From Rhodoferax sp. (GTDB taxonomy: Bacteria > Pseudomonadota > Gammaproteobacteria > Burkholderiales > Burkholderiaceae_C): a DNA stretch of 32,134 nt. The notes under the pieces are model-generated. The model was not told the origin of the DNA. It did no database searches and saw only the letters and a program-made list of their open reading frames with translations. The stretch is from NCBI RefSeq assembly GCF_030697375.1, contig NZ_JAUYQD010000036.1, positions 1-32,134 on the forward strand, read 5' to 3'. The position numbers were made by a program, and so were the translations under genes. This document shows positions 16,568-23,058 of this stretch, piece after piece (the first letter of the stretch is position 1; each line of letters opens with the position of its first letter).

Positions 16568-17464
16568 TTACTGCGCCCACTGGGCCACGTCAGCGGCCAG
16601 GGCCTGGTCTGCTGCCGTGCTGACATCGGGCAGGTTCAACTCTTCGCGCAACGCCGTCACATCGGCCTGCAGCTGGCCCAGCAGCCCGGCCATAAAGACG
16701 GAGTGGTCGTCTTCTGTATGGTTTTTGATGGAGATGAAAGCGTCGCGAATTTGCCCACGCACACAACCCAGGGCGTCGTTCATAAAGGACGTTGCCTCTT
16801 TTTGCAGCTCCAGCAACACATCGTCTGGCGTGGCCTTGGCAATGTGGCGGCTCAGCTTGTTGATCTTGGCGTCCTTGGTGGCCAGCAACTGGTCGGTGGC
16901 ATTCTTTTCAGCGCGGGCTTCACGCACGGCATGGCGCAGTTCCTTGACGCTCATGGTGGAAATATCGTCCAGAGCCAGCTCGCCGGTTTGGCCGGTCAGT
17001 TCCAGTTCTTCTATCTGGTCGTTGTCCAAGACCAGCATTTCAAAGAGCTTGGTTCTACCCCCAATGGCAGCAGTCATTTGTGCTGTTAAACGCACATTTA
17101 CAAACTTCGAAGCTGCCTGCATAAATTTCGCAGCCACAAATCGGTCAATACCCAAAACGTCCAGCCGAGTCACGAAGTTGCCATGGCCACATGCTTCTTT
17201 CAGAACCCGCAAGCCCTTGCCCACTTCCAAACATGCCTCAACACTACGCCGCATATTGGCGCTGATGTCGCGTTGGATCAGGTCGGGGTCGGTGCAATCC
17301 GCAGGCAATTGGTAACCCATCTGCAGGGCGATGGCGCGCACGGCGCTGTCGTGTTGTGCCTGCACCAGACCCAACTGGCTGGCTGCGGCAAAGTCTTCGG
17401 CAATCACCAGTTCATTGGCGGGTGTTTCCTTGCTCTCGGGGGCGGGGGTAGCTTTACGTGCCAT
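16568..17464 (-). CDS. DUF3102-like early phage protein with coiled coil
   Basis: The 298-residue protein contains, at about residues 60-135, a DUF3102-like segment (SVEACLEVGKGLRVLKEACG, then HGNFVTRLDVLGIDRFVAAK). Charged helices likely to form coiled coils follow (KNATDQLLATKDAKINKLSR). Such proteins precede transposase genes in BcepMu-like and B3-like early operons. Their role is unknown; DNA binding or partition-like functions have been suggested for relatives. The start is the ATG at 17464, and the gene ends 21 bp before transposase A begins. Confidence 0.75.
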   Translation of the reverse strand: MARKATPAPESKETPANELVIAEDFAAASQLGLVQAQHDSAVRAIALQMGYQLPADCTDPDLIQRDISANMRRSVEACLEVGKGLRVLKEACGHGNFVTRLDVLGIDRFVAAKFMQAASKFVNVRLTAQMTAAIGGRTKLFEMLVLDNDQIEELELTGQTGELALDDISTMSVKELRHAVREARAEKNATDQLLATKDAKINKLSRHIAKATPDDVLLELQKEATSFMNDALGCVRGQIRDAFISIKNHTEDDHSVFMAGLLGQLQADVTALREELNLPDVSTAADQALAADVAQWAQ

Positions 17465-17496
17465 GGTTTTCCTTGAGGTTGTGTGTGATTGATGGG

Positions 17497-17814
17497 TTAC
17501 AGCGGCACGGCGTACCGCTGCGAGATTTCGTCCAACTGGCGGCGTGCCTGGCTCAGGTTGGTAGATACCGTGGTGGCGATGCGCACAAACGGCACACCCA
17601 GGCGCCAGCGGTTGGTGCCATCAATGCGCTCCACAAAGCCTGTGGTGGCGGCAATGGCGGGCAGGTTCACGCTGACCCAACTAGGGGCCACTTCCAGGCC
17701 CTTGGCAATCTCTGCAGGGGCCAAGCCCAGCACCTCATGCCCGGCCAATAGGCGGAACAGGTCGCACGTCTTGCGGATCGGCTCGGCCAGTTTGTAAGTT
17801 GTCTCTGTGGCCAT
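17497..17814 (-). CDS. IclR-type winged-helix DNA-binding protein
   Basis: The 105-residue protein contains one winged-helix domain: KTCDLFRLLAGHEVLGLAPA, EIAKGLEVAPSWVSVNLPAI, then FVERIDGTNRWRLGV as the wing. It resembles the DNA-binding half of IclR regulators without the ligand-binding half, a type common in Mu-like early operons. The downstream part is a short helix. It may regulate the early promoter or act in replication. Confidence 0.8.
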   Translation of the reverse strand: MATETTYKLAEPIRKTCDLFRLLAGHEVLGLAPAEIAKGLEVAPSWVSVNLPAIAATTGFVERIDGTNRWRLGVPFVRIATTVSTNLSQARRQLDEISQRYAVPL

Positions 17815-17817
17815 GGC

Positions 17818-17955
17818 TCAGGCTCCAAACAGGAACAGGCGGGCGGCGTCCATGCCGTACTCGGCCCAGATGTCGTCCACGGCCTCCATGCGGGTCAGGT
17901 CCAAATCGCCCCAGTAGGCTGCTTGCTCGCGAAGGGTTTCAATTGGCAAAGGCAT
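17818..17955 (-). CDS. Small early phage protein (45 residues)
   Basis: The frame MPLPIETLREQAAYWGDLDL ends AEYGMDAARLFLFGA and stops three bases before the winged-helix gene. Its composition is protein-like and it fits between neighbours with almost no spacing, which supports a real gene despite its size. No family is recognised. Confidence 0.65.
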   Translation of the reverse strand: MPLPIETLREQAAYWGDLDLTRMEAVDDIWAEYGMDAARLFLFGA

Positions 17956-17957
17956 GT

Positions 17958-18428
17958 TTAAAACTCCAGTTCAGGGTTGGCGTGCTGGCCCACATTGGCG
18001 TGGTGCCATGCAACTTGTTGCAGGTGATTGGTGAGCGCAGCCAGGGTCTCGGCCGCGCTGGCTTTGGCTGGACGTGCATGGAAGTCCGACAGCAGTTGCA
18101 AGGCCAGCGCAAAGCCGCTGTTGAACTCCACCATGTCGGTTTGGCTGGCGGTACTGCCCCTGGGCATGTTGATCACCACCTTGCCCGCGCTGGCCGCAGC
18201 CCATTCGCTGGCGAAATTGCAGCCACAGGCCAGCTCATAGGCTGGCAGCAGGATGAAGGGCAGGCGCCCGGCGGCCAGCCACTTGTAAAGGCTGTCATGC
18301 GTCACACCCATGCGGTCGGCAATGCGCTCAATGGAGAGGTTCTTTTTCTCCTGGGCATACTCTTTACACAGGCGCAGTGCGTCGGTCGCACTGATGGCGC
18401 GGACCCGTTTCCAATTGCGGCCAGTCAT
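17958..18428 (-). CDS. HTH early regulatory protein
   Basis: Starting at the ATG at 18428, this 156-residue protein has a helix-turn-helix in LSIERIADRMGVTHDSLYKW, then LLPAYELACGCNFASEWAAA. The layout resembles CII/CP76-type phage regulators. The C-terminal half is Ala/Leu-rich helix. It heads the leftward early operon and is divergent from the small gene at 18549. The intergenic region between them probably carries its promoter. The exact role (Ner-like or replication-associated) is not determined. Confidence 0.7.
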   Translation of the reverse strand: MTGRNWKRVRAISATDALRLCKEYAQEKKNLSIERIADRMGVTHDSLYKWLAAGRLPFILLPAYELACGCNFASEWAAASAGKVVINMPRGSTASQTDMVEFNSGFALALQLLSDFHARPAKASAAETLAALTNHLQQVAWHHANVGQHANPELEF

Positions 18429-18548
18429 TGGAAGGCCCTCCAAGTTTGTGGAAAAGTTGCTTCCAAACAAATGCCCAGGCTGGACATGTGCAAGGTACGG
18501 GTTGGGTGGCACAGTTTGGCCATCGCAGCACCAAACAGGGAGAACACC
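18429..18548. promoter_or_regulatory. Divergent promoter region between HTH gene and 103-residue gene
   Basis: This 120-bp gene-free stretch lies between two divergently read genes. It contains an imperfect inverted repeat, TTTGTGGAA and TTCCAAACAAA, separated by AAGTTGC, next to the leftward gene; this could be an operator. GGGAGA lies six bases before the rightward ATG. I could not assign clear -35 and -10 boxes. Confidence 0.45.
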
Positions 18549-18860
18549 ATGGACACACAAGACTTTGAAGAGTTGGCAGGCCGCATTGACGGCGTGGCGC
18601 GTGCCGTGCTAGTACTGGCGCAAATGATGGAGCGTGAGACGGACATGGACGGACTCACGCTGACACGCCAATGGCGGGAATCTGTGGGGCCGCAAGCCGA
18701 TGCGGGCAGTCTTGGCACTGCGCGCAAGACCTTGCACCAGATGGCTCAACTGCTGGACGACGCACGTAACCGGCACCAAGAATCAGTTGCTGCGGCAAGG
18801 CTGGCAGACCCTTCTCTAATGCAACACGTCGCGCAGTCAGATCGGCAGGGGGCGCCTTGA
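18549..18860 (+). CDS. Small helical protein, convergent with the gp16-like gene
   Basis: The 103-residue protein (MDTQDFEELAGRIDGVARAV...) follows GGGAGA with good spacing; a much longer in-frame extension to the left is a shadow of minus-strand genes. It is predicted to be all helical. It is read against the direction of the early operon and ends 12 bp from the end of the gp16-like gene. Any leftward transcript from the 19.2 kb promoter would be antisense to it. No family is recognised. Confidence 0.7.
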   Translation: MDTQDFEELAGRIDGVARAVLVLAQMMERETDMDGLTLTRQWRESVGPQADAGSLGTARKTLHQMAQLLDDARNRHQESVAAARLADPSLMQHVAQSDRQGAP

Positions 18861-18872
18861 AATGGGGGGCGT

Positions 18873-19148
18873 TCACGCGGTCACCCCCACATCTTCCGTT
18901 GCAGGGTCTGCTTTGAGGCCCAGGATGATGGAGGCCTTATGCGCCTTGCCACGATACCCATGCAGGCGGCCACGCAGCAGGTCTGCAAACACCAGACGAT
19001 CGATATCGTGATGGCGTGCCAACTCGGCGACATTCACGCCGTGAGCACGAATCCATTCCTTCGCAGTGGTCGTGGTTTGCGGAAACGGCAAATTTGTAAC
19101 CACTGCAGGTGCTGCAGAAGGGCGGCGGTTGCGGTTGCGTGTTTTCAT
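18873..19148 (-). CDS. BcepMu gp16-family phage DNA-binding protein
   Basis: The 91-residue protein has a basic, disordered N-terminus, then WIRAHGVNVAELARHHDIDR and LLRGRLHGYRGKAHKASIIL ending in GLKA. This pattern is the BcepMu gp16 family, a small HTH-like protein encoded beside the repressor in BcepMu-like phages. It is divergent from the cI-like gene across a 257-bp control region. By position it is the likely Ner/Cro-type early regulator. This gene ties the early module to the BcepMu lineage. Confidence 0.8.
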   Translation of the reverse strand: MKTRNRNRRPSAAPAVVTNLPFPQTTTTAKEWIRAHGVNVAELARHHDIDRLVFADLLRGRLHGYRGKAHKASIILGLKADPATEDVGVTA

Positions 19149-19405
19149 TGTGGTTTGCAGTGGTAAAGTTCAGTTACAAAAATAATCAGGAGGCGACGCT
19201 CACAAGCTGCGCAGCGTCCTCTGCAAGGGAGCGCGTCCACGTAACCCCAACTCCTGATCCATACACGTCACTGCACTGAGTCGTGACGGTGATTTGTCGC
19301 CTGTGGCTTTTGGTCTGGTGTGTGGCATTTGCTGGTTATGCGTTGTTTGTTGTGGTGATTATGGGTAATTTTTTACCCATTTGCAATACTTTTGAGTAAA
19401 TATTT
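19149..19405. promoter_or_regulatory. Repressor/early control region with nested inverted repeats
   Basis: This 257-bp gene-free region separates the divergent gp16-like and cI-like genes. A 20-bp palindrome, ATGGGTAA-TTTT-TTACCCAT (19361-19380), lies 25 bp before the repressor ATG and is a good operator candidate. Further left, ATCAGGAG (19185-19192) pairs with CTCCTGAT (19251-19258). Inside that pair GACGCT (19195-19200) pairs with AGCGTC (19213-19218). CGTCAC (19266-19271) pairs with GTGACG (19283-19288). The AT-rich GAGTAAATATTT before the repressor is a plausible -10 region. Confidence 0.6.
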
Positions 19406-19906
19406 ATGCATATTTTTGACCGCATCAAAGAGGAACGAGAGCGGCTGAACTACAACCAAACCGATTTCGCAGCTGTGGCGAAGGCGACGAGAAAGACTTT
19501 GTTCAATTGGGAAAGTGGTTCAGGAAGCCCAAGTGCTGAAGCATTGGCAGCCTGGGCAGCCGTTGGGCTGGACGTGCTCTATGTGGTCACGGGTGCGCGC
19601 ACTCGCCCTACGCATTTACCCGCCGATGAACAGATGTTGTTGGACTGCTACCGCGAGTGGAGTCCAGAGGTTAAAAAACGAGAACTCAGGCGGGCTATGG
19701 GCGTGTCACCCGAGGGTGTGACGGAAAGCCCCCAGGCAGCTACAACCCCTGGCGCACCCACCCACCAGATAGGCGGCGCCCATAGTCAACACAACTCCGG
19801 CGACAACGCAGTTCAAATAGGTGGCAACAGCGGTGGCGTCACGCAGAACATCCGTGCCCCAGTGCGCGGCGGTGTAGCCGGTGGCAATATTTACAAAGGG
19901 AAGTGA
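19406..19906 (+). CDS. cI-like phage repressor with motif-bearing C-terminal tail
   Basis: The 166-residue protein has an XRE helix-turn-helix at about residues 5-60 (LNYNQTDFAAVAKATRKTLF, NWESGSGSPSAEALAAWAAV, LDVLYVVTG). A helical linker and a Pro/Thr stretch lead to a Gly/Asn-rich tail. There is no LexA-type protease domain. The tail carries NSGDNAVQIGG (130-140) and VTQNIRAPVRGGVAGGNI (145-162), each repeated at the N-terminus of a downstream membrane protein. It has no clear Shine-Dalgarno sequence. By position it is the lysogeny repressor; the tail suggests self-assembly or partner binding. Confidence 0.85.
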   Translation: MHIFDRIKEERERLNYNQTDFAAVAKATRKTLFNWESGSGSPSAEALAAWAAVGLDVLYVVTGARTRPTHLPADEQMLLDCYREWSPEVKKRELRRAMGVSPEGVTESPQAATTPGAPTHQIGGAHSQHNSGDNAVQIGGNSGGVTQNIRAPVRGGVAGGNIYKGK

Positions 19907-19909
19907 ACG

Positions 19910-20392
19910 ATGGAAACGGGAGAAGAGAACATGCAAAAAACAGTCGTACAAAACATTCTTGCACCGGTTTACGGCCATGTTGCAGGCGGCGATATCACGG
20001 TTGTTGAACATCCCCCACAAGAGCGGGAACCCACCTGGTGGGACTTGAACAGCGCCGAATTACGCACTTACCTCCAAGCAGCGCGCGCTGAACGCTGGAG
20101 TGCTTGGAGGCGGTATTGGTTCAATCCCCCCTTCTTTCTCGTGGGACTGTATTGCCTAGGTTTGTTGAGCTGGGCCTGGAGCATGATTTCAAATGGCCAC
20201 ACAACGCAATCGTTTGTTGGCCCCATGGTCACCTCGTTTCCACCATTTTGGATTGTGATGTTCAGCTGCGTGTTGATGTTGCCGCTGGTCTATTGGCTCC
20301 AAAGAATCCGCCGTATCGAGGTCCATGTTGCCGCCCACGCACAAGCCGATATTGATGCCATAGAGCTTGTGCTGCGCCGCCGCAAAGAATGA
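19910..20392 (+). CDS. Two-helix membrane protein with N-terminal repressor-like motif
   Basis: The 160-residue protein (153 if the ATG at 19931 is used; both have purine-rich sites upstream) begins with VVQNILAPVYGHVAGGDI at residues 12-29. This is identical at 13 of 18 positions to the repressor tail. Two hydrophobic segments follow, near residues 74-92 and 104-130, then a cytoplasmic helical tail. It starts three bases after the repressor stop and overlaps the next gene by ATGA, so the three form one operon. No family is recognised. It could be a superinfection-exclusion or membrane effector protein. Confidence 0.75.
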   Translation: METGEENMQKTVVQNILAPVYGHVAGGDITVVEHPPQEREPTWWDLNSAELRTYLQAARAERWSAWRRYWFNPPFFLVGLYCLGLLSWAWSMISNGHTTQSFVGPMVTSFPPFWIVMFSCVLMLPLVYWLQRIRRIEVHVAAHAQADIDAIELVLRRRKE

Positions 20393-21165
20393 TGCCGCTC
20401 ACACTGCTGGCCTTTGGAGTGGCCGTCATGTGGTGGTTGATGCGCAAGCCGTCGCCCGTCAAGTCCAAAACATTTGAGGAACCCAAGCCGCGCATTGACC
20501 ATGGCCCGCGTTTGGCAGAGCTGCGTGCCAAGATAAAACTCAAAGCTGAAGGGGTTCAAGTTCAAACCACGACGGTGGATGGCATCGCGACAACAAAGCG
20601 CACGGGCCCAGCAGTCTCCATTCCCATAGCCATCAAGGTGCACTCCGGTACAACGCCCATTGAGGTGGGCCACTTGACGCTGCAAACGAGCCTGATATTC
20701 GAGCGAGATGAAATATTTGCAGACTTAAATCGCCGTGCCACGGATGCGAAAGCGCAGAAGGACTGGAGCACCGCCATCGAGTTGCTAAGGCAAGCCAAGG
20801 CCCGCCAGGGAGATGAGTACCAGGAACCACGGTTAGCTCTTTTTCTACAGCAAGCGGGGCGATTTGATGAGGCGATGGTTGAGATCGAATGGCTACTGGC
20901 GCGGATTTCGTCGCAGTGCGATGCACAGTTTCCGAACGCTTCGACCTTGCTTCAGCAATACAGCATAGCCAGCAGGCACGCCAGTATTCACGAAAAAGCA
21001 CGATTGATTTGCCACCGGGAAAAGCGTCATGAGATGGCCGCTTCCCATCAAATACTCCATGATCAATTTCAAAAAAAGGCAGATGCGTTGGGTCGCCGCA
21101 TGGACCGTGAGCGTCAAAAAAAGCATGAGGCTTTGCAATCCATGGCCCCGCGTACCGTGCAATAA
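20389..21165 (+). CDS. Membrane-anchored TPR-like protein
   Basis: The 258-residue protein has an N-terminal membrane anchor (PLTLLAFGVAVMWWLM), a basic juxtamembrane region and a beta-rich linker. TPR-like helices lie in about residues 112-175 (IFADLNRRATDAKAQKDWST, LRQAKARQGDEYQEPRLALF, AGRFDEAMVEIEWLLA). The C-terminus is charged and helical. TPR repeats usually mediate protein contacts, so a scaffold or sensor role in the cassette is plausible. It overlaps the upstream membrane gene by ATGA. No enzymatic motif is seen. Confidence 0.75.
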   Translation: MMPLTLLAFGVAVMWWLMRKPSPVKSKTFEEPKPRIDHGPRLAELRAKIKLKAEGVQVQTTTVDGIATTKRTGPAVSIPIAIKVHSGTTPIEVGHLTLQTSLIFERDEIFADLNRRATDAKAQKDWSTAIELLRQAKARQGDEYQEPRLALFLQQAGRFDEAMVEIEWLLARISSQCDAQFPNASTLLQQYSIASRHASIHEKARLICHREKRHEMAASHQILHDQFQKKADALGRRMDRERQKKHEALQSMAPRTVQ

Positions 21166-21174
21166 ACAGAAGAT
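21150..21174. repeat. Repeat copy A (end of TPR gene plus spacer)
   Basis: This 25-bp stretch, which includes the last codons of the TPR gene, matches 21881-21905 at 22 of 25 bases, including the TGCAATAAA core and AGAAGAT. Each copy is followed by a purine-rich ribosome binding site and a small gene, which points to past tandem duplication within the cassette. Confidence 0.75.
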
Positions 21175-21193
21175 AAAAAATTGGGAGGAAAAC

Positions 21194-21280
21194 ATGATTC
21201 GACACTGCACAAAGTGCAATTACATCAACGCTGCCACCACGGGTGGGGAGCATGAAGCCTGGCGTGGTGCTCATGTCTGA
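21194..21280 (+). CDS. Truncated zinc-ribbon micro-protein (28 residues)
   Basis: MIRHCTKCNYINAATTGGEH follows a strong GGGAGG site. The first CxxC knuckle resembles the start of small zinc-ribbon proteins, which normally continue with a second CPxCG. Here the frame turns into EAWRGAHV and stops. Dropping one G in GCCTGGCGT would give EAC and read into the next gene's frame. It may be a frameshifted remnant of a zinc-ribbon-membrane fusion, or a genuine short leader. It overlaps the next gene by 8 bp. Confidence 0.5.
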   Translation: MIRHCTKCNYINAATTGGEHEAWRGAHV

Positions 21281-21824
21281 ATCAACAACTCAAAGCAACT
21301 CTGGCGAGAGTGCCATCCAGATTGGACAGGTAGCAGGCGCCGTAAATATTGTGCAATTAACCAAGTTGTTGACACAAATGGCGGAGTATCAGCACCAAGC
21401 CAACTTCTATGCTGCCACCGGAATTCGATGCGGCGCCAAAGTACGTCAGCAATTTGATTACCTGATGGAAGAACACGACTTCACCTCCCATGAATTGGGC
21501 CGGGCTTGGAAAACAATGGCGCTCGTTGCGAGGCGCACCAAAGAGTATCCCAACTTGCACAACGCATCGCGCAATCTCGATTTGACAGTCGGATGGACTG
21601 GCATTGCGTTTTTTACTTTCGTATTTGTTTTCATGCTCGGGCAAATGATTACGTTGCTCCAGCAAAAGGACTACCAATGGGTTACCTTTGGTATCGCGAT
21701 TGGACTTATTCCCTATCTTGGGTCTTTGGTTCTGTTCTCTCGAACATTCTTAATACCGCAGCAAACTGCCAAACGTGCGGCTGAAGCACTGAAGTCCATC
21801 CCCACTGCGAAGGCTAAACATTGA
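21273..21824 (+). CDS. Two-helix membrane protein with N-terminal RHIM-like motif
   Basis: Starting at the ATG at 21273, the 183-residue protein begins TQSNSGESAIQIGQVAGAVN. NSGESAIQIG closely matches NSGDNAVQIG in the repressor tail. The (V/I)-Q-(I/V)-G core is that of RHIM-type amyloid signalling motifs. A helical region of about 70 residues follows, then two membrane segments (about 106-128 and 136-160) and a short basic tail. The layout, motif then helical domain then membrane helices, suggests a membrane effector. No family is recognised. The start overlaps the zinc-ribbon stub. Confidence 0.75.
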   Translation: MSESTTQSNSGESAIQIGQVAGAVNIVQLTKLLTQMAEYQHQANFYAATGIRCGAKVRQQFDYLMEEHDFTSHELGRAWKTMALVARRTKEYPNLHNASRNLDLTVGWTGIAFFTFVFVFMLGQMITLLQQKDYQWVTFGIAIGLIPYLGSLVLFSRTFLIPQQTAKRAAEALKSIPTAKAKH

Positions 21825-21880
21825 GTACTTCAACTGATAGAGGGACCGTGTGCGAAGGTATGTCGAAGTGATTTGGCCGC

Positions 21881-21905
21881 GCGGACCTTGCAATAAATAG
21901 AAGAT
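21881..21905. repeat. Repeat copy B in the 21825-21925 gap
   Basis: This is the second copy of the 25-bp element at 21150-21174 (22 of 25 identical). Here it no longer follows an intact TPR gene, so the gap 21825-21925 looks like a relic of that gene's 3' end. AGAGGG then precedes the next small gene. Confidence 0.7.
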
Positions 21906-21925
21906 TTTTAAACAGAGGGCAACTT

Positions 21926-22120
21926 ATGAAAAAGAGCGGCCAAATTGTTTGGGCAGCGGTGGGGATTGGCGCTGTCATTGGGGTGGGAGTTTGGATAGTT
22001 TGGCCAAGTACTCCTTGGTATATTTTTGTGGGTTTAGCCTTTGGCACCTTGATTGGCATTCCAAAAGCCATAAAGGTCGAAGCTGAGCAAACGATCGCAA
22101 AAAAGATATTGGACGAGTGA
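21926..22120 (+). CDS. Small two-helix membrane protein
   Basis: The 64-residue protein (MKKSGQIVWAAVGIGAVIGV...) has two hydrophobic segments separated by WPSTPWY and a charged C-terminal tail. AGAGGG lies about nine bases upstream of the ATG. It lies in the moron cassette and follows repeat copy B. Holin-like topology is possible, but its distance from lysozyme and its position in the repressor transcript favour a lysogeny-expressed function. No family is recognised. Confidence 0.65.
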   Translation: MKKSGQIVWAAVGIGAVIGVGVWIVWPSTPWYIFVGLAFGTLIGIPKAIKVEAEQTIAKKILDE

Positions 22121-22195
22121 AATCCCCCGGTAAACATGCAGTGGCAGACCGCCAGCGATGAACGATGTCAGAAACTTACCTGGGAGCGAATTGAC

Positions 22196-22333
22196 ATGAA
22201 ACGCGATATGGCGCTTGTGCGCAAGATTCTCATTCACCCTCAGCGCGTCGCCAAGCGGGTGGGGTTGGCTTTAAAGGCAATACCTGAGACTGACTGTGCG
22301 GACACCAAACCAGCACAAACCGGTGCGAGCTGA
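22196..22333 (+). pseudogene. Chimeric relic: DUF2513 N-terminus joined to membrane-protein C-terminus
   Basis: GGGAGC precedes an ATG that reads MKRDMALVRKIL, the highly conserved start of DUF2513 proteins. Within a few codons the sequence turns into HPQRVAKRVGLALKAIPETD. That resembles the tail IPQQTAKRAAEALKSIPTAK of the membrane protein encoded at 21273. The 45-residue product is too short for either family. It looks like a deletion scar between a DUF2513 gene and a second copy of the membrane gene. It may still be translated. Confidence 0.55.
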
Positions 22334-22335
22334 AA

Positions 22336-22758
22336 ATGTTGTACCTCATTATTGTGTCCGTTGTCTGGTACCTATCGACACGGTACTTTCGCCGCAAACT
22401 GGTAGGTAAATGGACGTCAATAGCCGCAGGCCTTGCGCTCGGCTTGATTGCAAGCATGGTATTCACACTGATGACAGGCAGCAAATATGCAGCCCCCAAC
22501 CCCGTCAGCCAAACCAGTGCGATCAGCACCCAAGCCAAGCTGATGTCGCGGGACTCTTTCAGCAATCTCATCCATGGCAAAAACCGAAATGATGTTCTTG
22601 CCGCCGTTGGCCCACCCAGCAGTCGGCAGCAAATGTCGGGGCAACCAGAGCTTTGGTATTACAACGGCTTGACCTATGACCCGCTGACAAATAGGCCTGA
22701 CAGCAGTGTGCAGGTCGTCATGGGCACTTGGGTTGTGGAGCGGATCAACTTCTATTGA
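22336..22758 (+). CDS. Membrane protein with SmpA/BamE-like domain
   Basis: The 140-residue protein has two N-terminal hydrophobic segments (LYLIIVSVVWYL; SIAAGLALGLIASMVFTLM) and a periplasmic-type domain. FSNLIHGKNRNDVLAAVGPP and ELWYYNGLTYDP recall the SmpA/OmlA (BamE) fold. In that family the pattern G-x-(4)-V-x-x-x-(L/V)-G-x-P is characteristic. It starts two bases after the relic's stop. A role at the envelope, perhaps modifying phage entry, is plausible but unproven. Confidence 0.65.
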   Translation: MLYLIIVSVVWYLSTRYFRRKLVGKWTSIAAGLALGLIASMVFTLMTGSKYAAPNPVSQTSAISTQAKLMSRDSFSNLIHGKNRNDVLAAVGPPSSRQQMSGQPELWYYNGLTYDPLTNRPDSSVQVVMGTWVVERINFY

Positions 22759-22824
22759 GGCTGCTCCCGCAGAGGTCGGGAATTGAATTTCAAATAACAC
22801 CGATTTTTAACCAGGGAGAAAACG

Positions 22825-23058
22825 ATGAACACCGTAACGCCGACGCTTGGAGACGCGCACGTCCTGGCGTTTTGCGCCTCAGTGGCTCCCGGTAGTGCTG
22901 CCTATGTGGCCGATAGATGCCGTCACTTCGCGCCCCGTCTCTCAATGCGTCGTCCAACCCAAAACGCGGTGGCTGCAATAGCAGCCACTCCAAAGCCCAG
23001 GAGTAGATCGACAACGATCATTTGGCGATCTTGGGAATTGGGAAAGGCACCTTCGTAA
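22825..23058 (+). CDS. Doubtful or truncated gene behind a strong ribosome binding site
   Basis: AGGGAGAAAACG precedes an ATG opening 77 residues (MNTVTPTLGDAHVLAFCASV...). The leader resembles those of the other cassette genes. The second half (RPTQNAVAAIAATPKPRSRS) is antisense to a coupled pair of minus-strand genes and looks like a shadow. I infer that a real gene may start here and was truncated when the lipoprotein module arrived. It may not make a stable protein. Confidence 0.3.
   Translation: MNTVTPTLGDAHVLAFCASVAPGSAAYVADRCRHFAPRLSMRRPTQNAVAAIAATPKPRSRSTTIIWRSWELGKAPS
22923..23021 (-). CDS. 32-residue single-span membrane peptide coupled to the lipoprotein gene
   Basis: MIVVDLLLGFGVAAIAATAF continues WVGRRIERRGAK and stops. 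It has one clear membrane helix with a basic cytoplasmic end (positive-inside, N-out). Its ATG overlaps the lipoprotein stop as ATGA, a strong sign of real translation despite its length. No function is known. It could be a partner of the lipoprotein or a small toxin-like peptide. Confidence 0.6.
   Translation of the reverse strand: MIVVDLLLGFGVAAIAATAFWVGRRIERRGAK

Noticed and set aside
17799..18548. N-terminal extension of the plus-strand gene ending at 18860
   Set aside because: Overlaps three minus-strand early genes; the ATG at 18549 has a good ribosome binding site and marks the real start.
20290..21274. Minus-strand frames of 131 and 213 residues
   Set aside because: Antisense to the TPR and membrane genes, which have coupled starts and recognisable features.
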